In this document: positions 41,698-51,787 of the stretch, piece after piece
Layout of the letters: the number at the start of each line of letters is the position of its first letter
How positions within the stretch are numbered: position 1 is the stretch's first letter
Translations under genes and position numbers: made by a program
The notes under the pieces: model-generated
The model's database searches: none
Seen by the model: only the letters and a program-made list of their open reading frames with translations
What the model was told of the DNA's origin: nothing
Assembly: GCF_042655385.1 (NCBI RefSeq)
Contig: NZ_JBHSMA010000001.1
Coordinates: forward strand, 1,364,001 to 1,428,000
Direction: 5' to 3'
DNA length: 64,000 bases
DNA from: Larkinella bovis
GTDB taxonomy: Bacteria; Bacteroidota; Bacteroidia; Cytophagales; Spirosomataceae

Positions 41698-42738
41698 ATG
41701 GTACGGTCCCGAGCCGAATATTTAATTAACAAGCTGATCAGCAATACACTATCCGAAACAGAATTGGAGGAATTGCTGGAGGGGATGGAAAAGGATGAGA
41801 TGCTGCAACAGTATTCGTCAGTTCTTGAACAGTACTTTAATACCCTGATCGAACAGCATGATCAGGACACTCCGCAGCCGGAATGGCGCATTAACTCCGG
41901 CGACAGAATGGCCCCGGCCGTCCCAACCCGCCGGATTCAGTTCTTTTACGCCAATTATCGCGGCCTGGCGGCTTTTCTCGCGTTGTTGTTCGGGCTCGGT
42001 ACGGCTTACTATTTTCTGAATAAGAACCAGCCAGACCGCCTGACGACTGCGGATCTTGCCGGGTATCATCCGGCTTCCGGCTCCGTTCCGGTTTTTGCCA
42101 ACCAGGAAATGGTGCCGCGGGGCAAACGCAAAAATGTCCGGTTGAGCGACGGAAGTACTGTCAAGCTAAATTCGGACAGTAAAATCAGTTTCCCGAAAAA
42201 TTTCGGAAAAACCGGCCGGGTCGTTTCGCTCAATGGCGAGGCTTTTTTTGACGTGCAGCGGGACGAATCGCGGCCGTTTGTTATCTCGGTAAATAGCGTA
42301 AAAATAAAAGTACTGGGAACGTCATTTAACGTCAAGGATTATAACGATGAACAGGAACTGGAAATAACGGTTCGATCGGGGCGGGTTAGTGTCAGTTTAC
42401 TTTCCGGGCAATCGGCGCCGGTCGTGCTGACCAAAGACCAGAAATTAATCTTCAATAAAACCACGGAAACGTTTACGATTATCGGCGTTAATGCCGAGTC
42501 TGAAAGCAGCTGGATCACCGGCGCTTTGCAATTCAACAATACACCGCTTAATCAGGTGGAACATACACTGGAAAAATGGTATGATGTTGACATTATCGTC
42601 GAAGATCCCACCTTATACCAGGCCTCATTAACCGGTAAACACCTGAATGAAAACCTGGATTCCATGCTGGAATCCATCACCTATGCACTTGATGCTCAGT
42701 ATGAGATCAAAGGCCGGACAATTATTCTGAGAAAATAA
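41698..42738 (+). CDS. FecR-type anti-sigma factor
   Basis: A 346-residue inner-membrane regulator. Residues 1-80 form the cytoplasmic anti-sigma part; a single transmembrane helix lies at about 89-107 (LAAFLALLFGLGTAYYFL). The periplasmic FecR domain follows (VPRGKRKNVRLSDGSTVKLNSDSKI, FDVQRDESRPFVI, VKVLGTSFNV-like VKIKVLGTSFNVKDY). A C-terminal DUF4974 domain (LNQVEHTLEKWYDVDIIVEDP onward) is the expected contact for the STN domain of the receptor. It sits between the ECF sigma gene and the STN-bearing SusC gene, the arrangement that relays substrate binding outside to the sigma factor. Confidence 0.93.
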   Translation: MVRSRAEYLINKLISNTLSETELEELLEGMEKDEMLQQYSSVLEQYFNTLIEQHDQDTPQPEWRINSGDRMAPAVPTRRIQFFYANYRGLAAFLALLFGLGTAYYFLNKNQPDRLTTADLAGYHPASGSVPVFANQEMVPRGKRKNVRLSDGSTVKLNSDSKISFPKNFGKTGRVVSLNGEAFFDVQRDESRPFVISVNSVKIKVLGTSFNVKDYNDEQELEITVRSGRVSVSLLSGQSAPVVLTKDQKLIFNKTTETFTIIGVNAESESSWITGALQFNNTPLNQVEHTLEKWYDVDIIVEDPTLYQASLTGKHLNENLDSMLESITYALDAQYEIKGRTIILRK

Positions 42739-42860
42739 CAGAATCTAAAAAAAACGATGATAACGATCAGCAACACCTCGTAAGTTGAATCGGAATGTAG
42801 TCTTTTAGCTACTTCCCGCCACTGTTTAACCGACCTAACAATTACTTAAATAAATTACGT

Positions 42861-45800
42861 ATGAACTCGAACTCTATCTTTCGCCAACTGCTCAGGCACC
42901 TGCTTGTCATGGCTTTGCTTGCGGGGTATTGTGGCTCCGCAGCCTGGGCCGACCGACCAGAAATCGACCTGGAAAATGTCAAAGTAAACTTATCCCGCGA
43001 GGAGGGAAAAATCAGTGCGATTATTAGCAAGATCACCAAAGCAACCGGGTATGTTTTCCTGTATGAGGACAACCTGAAAAGCGATCTTGAAAAAAATGTC
43101 CGCATTGAAAATGCAACCAATTTACAGAATATCCTGGCCAGCATTTCACAACAGTCTACGCTGGAATTTAAAGCCGTTAACAAAAACATCGTTATCCGGA
43201 AAAAGAGTGGGGCTGCGATCGACCCAAACGACGTAAAGCAGGGCCGCAAGGTCAGCGGAAGAGTGACCTCGAACGTCGACGGATCCGCCCTGCCGGGCGT
43301 TAACGTCGTTCTGAAAGGCACTACGCTCGGGGCAAATACCGACGCGAACGGTCAGTATAGCGTCGAGGTTAGTGGCTCAAACCCAATTCTGGTTTTTTCC
43401 TACATCGGTTTTCTGACGCAGGAAGTAGCCGTGGGCAGCCGCAGCACCATCGACCTGGCCCTGACCGAAAGCGCCGAAACCCTGCAGGAAGCGGTGGTCA
43501 CGGCCTTAGGGATCAAGCGGGAAAAACGCTCGCTGGGTTATGCCGTGTCTGATGTCAAAGGCGATGCCATCACGGCAGTAGCCCAGGAGAACGTCATGAA
43601 CTCCCTGGCCGCCCGCGTACCGGGGGTTGCCATCAACCAGACCAGTGGAGCCGGTTCGTCGATCAGCGTGGTGATTCGGGGTGCCAAATCCCTCACCGGC
43701 GATAACCAGCCGCTGTTCGTCATCGACGGGGTTCCGGTTGCCAACAGCCTGAACAACCTCCGGTCAATGGGGGATCGGAACAACGTTGACTACGGGAACG
43801 CCATTTCCGATTTGAACCCGGAAGATATCGAAAGCATCTCGGTGCTGAAAGGCCCCAGTGCAGCTGCGCTCTACGGTTCACGGGCCGGTAATGGGGTTAT
43901 TCTGGTAACCACAAAAAAAGGAGTAAAAGGCAAAGGCCTGGGCATTACCTTCTCCACCAGCAACGTGTTCGAGCGGCCCACCAAGTACCTGGATTTCCAC
44001 TACAAATACGCCAACGGTGACCGTAACAACCGGCTCGACGAAAGTTCGGCCTACTGGGGCGGTCCGGCTCTGGACGCGGGCAACACCGCCGTGCAGTGGA
44101 ACAGCCCGGTAGGACCCGACGGCAAAAAGATTGCCACTCCGCTCCTGTCGTACAAGGACAACATGAAGAACTTCCTGGAAACCGGGATTACGTCGACCAA
44201 CAACCTGGCGCTGGCGGGTTCGGGAGAGAAAGCCACCTACCGGATCTCGTTCAACAACATGACCAACAAAGGGCTCATTCCGAATTCCGATCTGAACCGG
44301 AACTCGCTGGCTTCGGCGGTAATGTTCGATATCAACAAAAACTTCAAGTTGAGCACCAACCTGAATTTCGTTCGCTCGAATTCCGACAACCGCCCGTCGA
44401 CCAACAACCGGGGCGCGAACCCGCTGGAGGCCGTTTACCTGTATCCGCACGTGGATGTTCGGGAGTTGAAAAACTACTGGATTCCGGGAAGCGAAGGGAT
44501 TCAGCAACTGACTCCGTCGACGAACGGTGATAACCCGTACTTCCTGGCCTACGCCCTCACCAACGGTTTTAAGCGGGACCGCATTTTCGGAAACGTCAAA
44601 CTGGACTGGACCATCACGCCCGAGCTGACGGCCTACGTCCGGGGCGCACTCGACAACTTTGTTGAAAAACGCGAAACCAAAATTCCCTGGAGCTACTCAC
44701 GGGGTAAAAACGGTGGGTACTACCTGCAGGACATTGCCCGTACGGAAACCAACGTGGACGCTATGATTACGTACCGCAAGAAAATCAATGATTTCGACTG
44801 GAGCATTTCCGGGGGCGGTAACGTGATGAACCAAAACTACCAGGATTCGTACATGGGTGGAGCCCAGCTGACGATTCCGAACCTGTACCGGATCTCCAAC
44901 GTGCCGAATACGGCCATATCGGTCAGCAACTTCGCGTCTCAAAAAGCGATTTACAGCTTGATGGGAACCGCCAACCTGGGTTACAAAGACCAGCTTTACC
45001 TGGATCTGACCGCCCGGAACGACTGGTCAAGTACCCTGCCGGCCGCAAACCGTTCGTACTTCTACCCCTCAGCATCGCTGAGCTGGCTGGCCAATTACAC
45101 GTTCAACCTGCCGCAGGAAATCTCCCTGCTGAAACTTCGCGCCAACTGGGCCCAGGTGGGTAACGATACCGATCCGTACCGGCTGGTGCCGGCGCTGGGA
45201 ACCGGCACCTGGGGTAGCCTGATCACCACCAACTACCCCGGAACCCTGTTGAACCCGCAATTGAAACCGGAAATTCAAACCTCAACCGAATTTGGGGTTG
45301 AGCTGAACCTGTTCAACAACCGGGTACGGTTTGACGGAACCTACTACAACGCAGAAAACCGCAACCAGATTCTGTCAGTTACGACTCCGAACTCTTCCGG
45401 TTATAGCAGCAAGCTGATCAACGCCGGGGCGCTGGTGAGCAAAGGCTGGGAAGTCATGATTGGTGGAACGCCGATCAAAGACGATAACGGCTGGACCCTC
45501 GACCTGAACGCCAACTTTACCCGCAACCGGACCACGATTAAAGAACTGGCCCCGGGTATCGACTTCTACCAACTGTGGGACGACAATAACGGGGGAGCGT
45601 TCTCCTTCGTGGGCGAAGAGCTTGGCAACCTGTATAGCCGCGGTTTTGCTACCGTTCAGGATCCGAACTCTCCCTATTACCGCTGGCCCATCCTGAGCCA
45701 GAACGGCGAATGGATTGCCAAAAACAACCGCGAAGACCGCGTGAAAGTGGGGAACTTCAACCCCCGGTTTGTAATGGGTATGCAGGCTTCGCTTTCCTAC

Positions 45801-46457
45801 AAACGCTTTACGCTGAATGCCAGCTTCGACTGGCGGAGTGGTGGTAACTTCCAGTCGTATACGTATCGCTACGGCGAGTCTGACTGGCGGTCACAACGGC
45901 AATTGGACAACCTGATTCCGGGTGGAAATTACTCCGCTGCGGAGCTGGCCGCCCTGCTGAAATCAGATCCGGCAAAATACATCATTCCGGAAAACGGAAA
46001 CTTCCCCCGCGTTGGCGGCCACACGAAGGAAACGGGTGGTATGGGCTTCGATTCCAACGGCGATGGTGTGCTGGAATACGACGGCGGTTTTATCCCGGGT
46101 GTAATTCAGAACGCCGATGGTTCGTACACCGAACACCTGGGCGGCCCCGGCACGATGGTTTACCCGATCACCGACACCTATCCGTGGAGCTACAACCAGC
46201 AGATTACCTTCGACGCGTCGTTTGTTAAACTGCGGGAACTCTCTATCGGCTACAGCGTCCCCAAACTGTTTGGTCTGCGCAACGCCAACATCTCCCTCTA
46301 TACGCGGAACATCATCTTGTGGACAGCCGCTAAAATCGGCATCGACCCCGAGCGCGCCTTCCAGGCCGACGGTGGACGGTTCCGTCAGGGAATCGAGTTG
46401 CAGAACGTAATGCCCTGGACGGTTCCGGTCGGCTTTAAACTAGGTTTCAGCCTGTAA
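42861..46457 (+). CDS. SusC/RagA TonB-dependent receptor with STN signalling domain
   Basis: A 1198-residue outer-membrane transporter. A signal peptide covers the first 30 or so residues. The STN (secretin/TonB N-terminal) domain lies at about residues 41-115 (ISAIISKITKATGYVFLYE, LEFKAVNKNIVIRKK). The carboxypeptidase-like regulatory domain is at about 129-210 (VSGRVTSNVDGSALPGVNV). The plug follows (SAETLQEAVVTALGIKRE, then IRGAKSLTGDNQPLFVIDGV), then the 22-strand barrel ending in VGFKLGFSL. The STN domain links it to the FecR anti-sigma factor upstream. It is 27 bases ahead of its SusD partner. Substrate cannot be named from sequence. Confidence 0.95.
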   Translation: MNSNSIFRQLLRHLLVMALLAGYCGSAAWADRPEIDLENVKVNLSREEGKISAIISKITKATGYVFLYEDNLKSDLEKNVRIENATNLQNILASISQQSTLEFKAVNKNIVIRKKSGAAIDPNDVKQGRKVSGRVTSNVDGSALPGVNVVLKGTTLGANTDANGQYSVEVSGSNPILVFSYIGFLTQEVAVGSRSTIDLALTESAETLQEAVVTALGIKREKRSLGYAVSDVKGDAITAVAQENVMNSLAARVPGVAINQTSGAGSSISVVIRGAKSLTGDNQPLFVIDGVPVANSLNNLRSMGDRNNVDYGNAISDLNPEDIESISVLKGPSAAALYGSRAGNGVILVTTKKGVKGKGLGITFSTSNVFERPTKYLDFHYKYANGDRNNRLDESSAYWGGPALDAGNTAVQWNSPVGPDGKKIATPLLSYKDNMKNFLETGITSTNNLALAGSGEKATYRISFNNMTNKGLIPNSDLNRNSLASAVMFDINKNFKLSTNLNFVRSNSDNRPSTNNRGANPLEAVYLYPHVDVRELKNYWIPGSEGIQQLTPSTNGDNPYFLAYALTNGFKRDRIFGNVKLDWTITPELTAYVRGALDNFVEKRETKIPWSYSRGKNGGYYLQDIARTETNVDAMITYRKKINDFDWSISGGGNVMNQNYQDSYMGGAQLTIPNLYRISNVPNTAISVSNFASQKAIYSLMGTANLGYKDQLYLDLTARNDWSSTLPAANRSYFYPSASLSWLANYTFNLPQEISLLKLRANWAQVGNDTDPYRLVPALGTGTWGSLITTNYPGTLLNPQLKPEIQTSTEFGVELNLFNNRVRFDGTYYNAENRNQILSVTTPNSSGYSSKLINAGALVSKGWEVMIGGTPIKDDNGWTLDLNANFTRNRTTIKELAPGIDFYQLWDDNNGGAFSFVGEELGNLYSRGFATVQDPNSPYYRWPILSQNGEWIAKNNREDRVKVGNFNPRFVMGMQASLSYKRFTLNASFDWRSGGNFQSYTYRYGESDWRSQRQLDNLIPGGNYSAAELAALLKSDPAKYIIPENGNFPRVGGHTKETGGMGFDSNGDGVLEYDGGFIPGVIQNADGSYTEHLGGPGTMVYPITDTYPWSYNQQITFDASFVKLRELSIGYSVPKLFGLRNANISLYTRNIILWTAAKIGIDPERAFQADGGRFRQGIELQNVMPWTVPVGFKLGFSL

Positions 46458-46484
46458 TCGTTAAGTTACTAGAAACGAAAGATC

Positions 46485-48179
46485 ATGAAACGAATTACCC
46501 TTTTTTCCAAAGCACTTTTCGTAATGGCGCTGCTGACGTTCTCTTCCTGCGAGGACAAGCTCACGGAGCTGAACGAAAATCCCAACGTGGTTGACCCTTC
46601 TTCGGCCAACCCGAATATGCTCATGCCGACGGTCATGGCCGATGCGGCAAAAAAATACCTCGACTGGGGATACGGTGATGCCGCCGGTATCGTACAACAT
46701 ACGCAGAAAGACGGCTGGTTCTCGGGCCACAACCACTACGACTGGTCTCCGACCGACTGGAGTGACTACTACAACCAGCTGCGGAACAATGACTTCCTGT
46801 ACAAACGTGCCGTTGCGCTCAATTACAAATTCCACCAGGGTGTCGCCCTGACGATGAGAGCCTTCCTGTTTGGCAACATCACCGACCTCTGGGGGGACGC
46901 GCCGTATACGGAAGCCTTGAAAGGCGATGTTTCGGATGATTTGATTCGTCCGAAATACGATAGCCAGGAAGTGATTTACAAAGGCATCATCGAAGACCTG
47001 AAAGCCGCGTCGGCCCTGTTTGCCTCCGGTGATGTAACCGGTTATCGGACGGGATACGATGTCTATTTTGCCGGGGATCCTGTCAAGTGGCAGAAATTTG
47101 CCAACTCGCTCCTGCTCCGGTATTACATGCGGGTTTCGGCCAAACTGCCCGATATCGCCAAAGCCGGTATCGAGAGTATCTACACCTCCGGTGTTTATAT
47201 CAAAACATCGGGTGAAGATGCCGCCATGGACTATGCTGGCGGGGTAGCGGGCAACGCCTGGCCGGGTGCTGCCGAGTTTAATACCGATCCTTCTGAATTC
47301 CGCCGGCGCAAGCCCGCCAAAATGTTGATGGATCAACTGATTGCCACCGAAGACCCCCGGTTGAAAGTGTGGTTCCAACCCGTCTACGTTCGCTGGGTAG
47401 CTGATCCGGCGCTGGCAACGCCCGTTGATCAGTTTATTCGCAAAAACGGTGTTATCCAGACCGGAACGGTTTCTTTAACGGACGCTCAGTTCTTAACGGA
47501 AACGAAAGCGGGCAACAAGTTCACGCGCCACTATAACCCGAACACCTTCACGGTAGCAGTTGACAACCGCGAGTATGTGGGGGTTCCGGCGGGTCTGATT
47601 GATCCGAGCTCGTTCAACTACAACCCGACGCCGGGTCAGGTGGTACAGAACCAGCACGTTTCCCAATTGTCGGAAACCTACCGGGGTAGCAAAGGCGGTT
47701 TGTTGAAAGCCCGTCTGATCTCTTCCGCTGAAGTATCGTTCATCCTGGCCGAAGCCGCCTTGAAAGGCTGGTCGGTTGGTGCTGCTGAAACGCACTACAA
47801 TAACGGGGTCAAAAACTCACTTGACACCTGGGGCGTCGGTAGTTCGTATGCCACGCACATCCTGAAAAACGGCGTGAAATTCAACAACACGCTGGCGCAG
47901 ATCATGGAACAGAAATGGATCGCCAGCTGGACCTCGGCCATCGAAGCCTGGATGGACTACCGTCGGACCGGCCTGCCTGCGTTCAAAACAGGTCCGGCTG
48001 CTCCCGAAAATGTGTTGCCGGTACGGTTTATCTACGGTGATAACGAAACCAACTTCAACAATGCCAACTCGGTGAGTGCGCTGGGCAAACTGGAAGAAAA
48101 TGCCCACACCAAAATCCGGGGCAAAAACAGCCAGTGGGCCAAACCCTGGGTTATTCAGGGAACCGGTAAACCCTGGTAA
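46485..48179 (+). CDS. SusD/RagB-like outer-membrane lipoprotein 1
   Basis: A 564-residue surface lipoprotein, partner of the preceding SusC. The signal is MKRITLFSKALFVMALLTFSSC. After the lipobox Cys come the usual acidic residues and LTELNENPNVVDPSSANPNML. The SusD-like_2 pattern continues with IVQHTQKDGW, LFGNITDLWGDAPYTEALKG, KWQKFANSLLLRYYMRVS and a closing EQKWIASWTSAIEAWMDYRRTG, then KPWVIQGTGKPW. It should bind the substrate over the SusC pore as a lid. A terminator at 48201 ends this transcription unit. Confidence 0.94.
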   Translation: MKRITLFSKALFVMALLTFSSCEDKLTELNENPNVVDPSSANPNMLMPTVMADAAKKYLDWGYGDAAGIVQHTQKDGWFSGHNHYDWSPTDWSDYYNQLRNNDFLYKRAVALNYKFHQGVALTMRAFLFGNITDLWGDAPYTEALKGDVSDDLIRPKYDSQEVIYKGIIEDLKAASALFASGDVTGYRTGYDVYFAGDPVKWQKFANSLLLRYYMRVSAKLPDIAKAGIESIYTSGVYIKTSGEDAAMDYAGGVAGNAWPGAAEFNTDPSEFRRRKPAKMLMDQLIATEDPRLKVWFQPVYVRWVADPALATPVDQFIRKNGVIQTGTVSLTDAQFLTETKAGNKFTRHYNPNTFTVAVDNREYVGVPAGLIDPSSFNYNPTPGQVVQNQHVSQLSETYRGSKGGLLKARLISSAEVSFILAEAALKGWSVGAAETHYNNGVKNSLDTWGVGSSYATHILKNGVKFNNTLAQIMEQKWIASWTSAIEAWMDYRRTGLPAFKTGPAAPENVLPVRFIYGDNETNFNNANSVSALGKLEENAHTKIRGKNSQWAKPWVIQGTGKPW

Positions 48180-48200
48180 TCACCGCACATAAAATGTTAA

Positions 48201-48232
48201 GAAAAAGGGTGGACAGGTTTCCACCCTTTTTC
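48201..48232. terminator. Terminator between the two SusC/SusD pairs
   Basis: GAAAAAGGGTGGA (48201-48213) pairs perfectly with TCCACCCTTTTTC (48220-48232), loop of six bases. It implies a separate promoter for the second pair within 48233-48352, where I cannot fix one. Confidence 0.9.
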
Positions 48233-48352
48233 ACGTAAATTATTTATATTTCAGCAGAGTATTTTCCTAAATAAAACCCGTACAGTTACCAACCGAATAC
48301 TCAATTTTTCTTCTATCCTTTCTGTATTTCTTAAACCTCTCGAACAAACTTT

Positions 48353-51300
48353 ATGAGCAAAACATCTATCTATTCACCCATGCTCCGGTGTTTGCTTGTT
48401 ACCACCTGGTTGCTGGGGATTGCCCTGGCTCCTGCGTGGGCTCAGCAATCCCGGCGAGTAACGGGCACGATCCGCCTGGGTACCGACAACTCCCCGGTTC
48501 CGGGCGTCAACGTGCTGATCAAAGGCACCCAAACCGGTACCACCTCCGACAATAACGGCCGGTATTCCATGGAGGTAAGCGGAGCCAATCCGGTTCTGGT
48601 GTATTCCTACATCGGCTACAAAACCGAAGAAATGGTTGTCGGAAACCGCAACATCATCGACGTGACGATGACCGAAAGCGCCGAAACCCTGCAGGAAGCC
48701 GTCGTGACGGCCCTCGGCATCAAGCGGGAAGAACGATCACTCGGGTATTCGGTTGGAAAAATTGAAGGCAAGGAGCTGACACGTGTCGTACAGGAAAACG
48801 TCCTCAACAGCATGGCCGGCAAAGTAGCCGGGGTCAACATCAGCGCCACCGGCGGTACGGGTTCTTCCGTCAGCATGGTGATCCGGGGGGCGAAATCGCT
48901 CAGCAACGACAACCAGCCGTTATTTGTGATCGACGGGGTTCCCATCGCCAACACGCTTAACAACGTCAGCCAGGTCGGGACCGACAACAAGGTTGACTAC
49001 GGGAACGCCATTTCCAGCCTGAACCCCGATGACATTGAAAATATTTCCATTCTGAAAGGCCCCAGCGCGGCTGCACTCTACGGAACCCGGGCCGGTAACG
49101 GGGTGGTTCTGATCACGACGAAAAGCGGTTCGAAAGTCAAAAAAATGACCGTCAACATCAGTTCGAATACGGTTTTCGACCAGCCTTACAAGTTCCTGAA
49201 ATGGCAGACCAGCTTTGGTTCGGGCCAATACTCGGCCATTCCGGTTTCGGTGAGCAAAAATCCGCTCACCAACCCCTTCGGCAAACTGATACAGGAAGAA
49301 ATCGGCGCTACCTACGGGGCCGCGCTGGACAAAGGCTACGAAGAAGTCCAGTGGAACAGCCCGCTGGATGCCAACGGCAAACCGATTCCGATGCCGCTCG
49401 TTTCCCACAAAAATAATGTCAGAAATTTCGTCCAAACCGGTATTACGACCACCAACGGGATTTCCATCGCCAACAACAACGAGCAGGTGACGTACCGGAT
49501 TTCGTACTCGAACATGCAAAACCGGGGCATCGTGCCGAACTCGGACCTGTTCAAAAACACGCTTAACATCAGTACCTCACTGAAACTGAACGAGAAACTT
49601 CGGATGAGTACCAATATCGACCTCAGCCGGAACAATTCCAACAACCGCCCGGCCGGAAACCGGGGCGCCAATCCGTTGCAGGCGGCCTACAACATCTCCC
49701 CCCACATCGACATCCTGGACCTGAAAAACTACTGGATGCCGGGGCAGGAAGGTCTGCAACAGCGGTCACCCTACAACGGGATTTTCAACAACCCCTACTT
49801 TCTGGCCCACGAAGTCAACAACGGGTTTACGCGGGACCGGGTTTTCGGAAACCTGCGCGCCGACTGGCAGATTACGAAAGACTTCAGTTTCATGGGTCGG
49901 TATTCGCTCGACACCTACCAGGAACAGCGCGAAACCAAAATTGCTAACAGCTACACCAACGACCCGCGCGGAGCCTACGGTTTGATCAACATTGGCTCGT
50001 TCGAGAGCAATGCCGACTTTCTGGCGACCTACAAAAAGGACATCAGCAACTTTGGCCTGTCGATTTCGGCGGGGGGGAATTACCGCTATCAGAAAGGCTC
50101 CAACATCACCAACGCCACCCGCAACGGCACGGGCCTGATTGTTCCGGGCGTGTTTACCATCCAGAACATCGCTCCGGCCAACCTCGACTATAACAGCACC
50201 AAATTCCAGCGCGGGATTTACAGCCTGTACGGTCTGGCCAACCTGAGTTTCAAGGACATGGTGTACCTGGACCTGACGGCCCGGAACGACTGGTCGAGTA
50301 CGCTACCGGCCAACAACCGCTCCTATTTCTACCCATCGGCCTCAGTAAGCGTCCTGCTGAACGAGATTCTGCCGGTTTCGAATACGATCAGCCTGCTGAA
50401 ACTGCGGGGCGGTATTGCCCAGGTTGGGAACGATGCGAACCCGTACATGCTCCTAAGCACCCTCAGCAACGCCGGCACCTGGGATGGCATTCCGCGGCTG
50501 AACGTTCCGGGAACCCTGTTGATCTCCGATCTGAAACCCGAAATTGCAACTTCCTCCGAGTTTGGCGTCGATCTGAACCTATGGCGCAACCGCCTGCGGG
50601 CCGGGGCAACCTACTACGTTTCGGAAAACCGCAACCAGATTCTGAGCACCAAACTGCCGCCTTCGTCGGGGTACACCTCCAAGAACATCAACGCTGGTTT
50701 GCTGGTCAGCAAAGGGATTGAACTCACGCTGGGCGGAACGCCGGTTGAGAAAAACGGCTGGCGGCTGGATGTCAATGCCAACCTGACCCGCAACCGGACC
50801 ACCATCAAACAACTGGCCGATGACCTCCCCTACTTTACCCTCTGGACCGACGCCAAAGGGGGCGCCTGGACCTATGTGGGCGACGAAATCGGGGATATCT
50901 ACGACGCCAAGGTAGTAACGGTGGAAGACAAAAACTCGCCGTATTACGGGTACCCGATTCTGGACCAGACCGGCAAATGGCAGGCCATCGACGCCATCAA
51001 CACCAAGAACAAGATCGGAAACTTCAACCCCCGGTTTTTATTGGGGATGCAGACGTCTCTCTCGTACCGGGGCTTTAGCCTGAACCTGACCTTTGACTGG
51101 CGGAACGGCGGGGATTTTGTCTCGCAGACCTATCGCTACGGCGAAGAAGATGGCCGGTCGCAACTGTTCCTCGACAAACTCATCAATCCGAACGGTCTGA
51201 CCGGTGATGCCCTCCGCGATTATCTGGTGGCCAATCAGGACAAAATGATTCTGATCAACGGCAATAACTTCCCGCTGGTGGGTGGCCCGACGCCCGACTA

Positions 51301-51769
51301 CAATGGGTATCCGTTCAAATACGGTCCCTATACCCTGCCGCATGGCGGGGTGTTCATTCCCGGTGTCATTGCCACCGGCTACGACGAAACCGGCAAACCC
51401 ACCGGCTACAAAGAGAATCTGGGCGGGACCGGCACGTTGATGCTGCCCTTTGCGGGTGCCACCTCCTGGGCCTTTTCGCGGGCCGTGCTGTTCGACGCGT
51501 CCTTCCTGAAGTTGCGCGAGGTATCGATCGGGTACGATCTGCCCCAGAATCTGGTTAAGCGGGTGGGCATGCAGAACGTGAACGTGTCGGTTTACAGCCG
51601 TAACATCATTCTGTGGACGGCGGCCAAAATCGGTATCGATCCCGAGATGGCTTTCCAGCCTGAAGCGGGTCTGCAAGGTTCGGGGATTCAGTTCAAACAG
51701 GGGATCGAACGCTACAATGTCACGCCCTGGGTTCTTCCGATTGGTTTCCGGCTGGGTTTAACGTTTTAA
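48353..51769 (+). CDS. SusC/RagA TonB-dependent receptor without STN domain
   Basis: A 1138-residue outer-membrane receptor, clearly paralogous to the one at 42861 (shared SAETLQEAVVTALGIKRE, LYLDLTARNDWSSTLP-type and NIILWTAAKIGIDPE segments). The signal peptide (LVTTWLLGIALAPAWAQ) leads straight into the carboxypeptidase-like regulatory domain (VTGTIRLGTDNSPVPGVNV); the STN domain is absent. Plug and barrel are complete, ending in IGFRLGLTF. It is probably not itself a signalling receptor and may respond to the same sigma factor in trans, or be constitutive. It is 18 bases ahead of SusD 2. Confidence 0.95.
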   Translation: MSKTSIYSPMLRCLLVTTWLLGIALAPAWAQQSRRVTGTIRLGTDNSPVPGVNVLIKGTQTGTTSDNNGRYSMEVSGANPVLVYSYIGYKTEEMVVGNRNIIDVTMTESAETLQEAVVTALGIKREERSLGYSVGKIEGKELTRVVQENVLNSMAGKVAGVNISATGGTGSSVSMVIRGAKSLSNDNQPLFVIDGVPIANTLNNVSQVGTDNKVDYGNAISSLNPDDIENISILKGPSAAALYGTRAGNGVVLITTKSGSKVKKMTVNISSNTVFDQPYKFLKWQTSFGSGQYSAIPVSVSKNPLTNPFGKLIQEEIGATYGAALDKGYEEVQWNSPLDANGKPIPMPLVSHKNNVRNFVQTGITTTNGISIANNNEQVTYRISYSNMQNRGIVPNSDLFKNTLNISTSLKLNEKLRMSTNIDLSRNNSNNRPAGNRGANPLQAAYNISPHIDILDLKNYWMPGQEGLQQRSPYNGIFNNPYFLAHEVNNGFTRDRVFGNLRADWQITKDFSFMGRYSLDTYQEQRETKIANSYTNDPRGAYGLINIGSFESNADFLATYKKDISNFGLSISAGGNYRYQKGSNITNATRNGTGLIVPGVFTIQNIAPANLDYNSTKFQRGIYSLYGLANLSFKDMVYLDLTARNDWSSTLPANNRSYFYPSASVSVLLNEILPVSNTISLLKLRGGIAQVGNDANPYMLLSTLSNAGTWDGIPRLNVPGTLLISDLKPEIATSSEFGVDLNLWRNRLRAGATYYVSENRNQILSTKLPPSSGYTSKNINAGLLVSKGIELTLGGTPVEKNGWRLDVNANLTRNRTTIKQLADDLPYFTLWTDAKGGAWTYVGDEIGDIYDAKVVTVEDKNSPYYGYPILDQTGKWQAIDAINTKNKIGNFNPRFLLGMQTSLSYRGFSLNLTFDWRNGGDFVSQTYRYGEEDGRSQLFLDKLINPNGLTGDALRDYLVANQDKMILINGNNFPLVGGPTPDYNGYPFKYGPYTLPHGGVFIPGVIATGYDETGKPTGYKENLGGTGTLMLPFAGATSWAFSRAVLFDASFLKLREVSIGYDLPQNLVKRVGMQNVNVSVYSRNIILWTAAKIGIDPEMAFQPEAGLQGSGIQFKQGIERYNVTPWVLPIGFRLGLTF

Positions 51770-51787
51770 TCGATCATCAGAGACAAC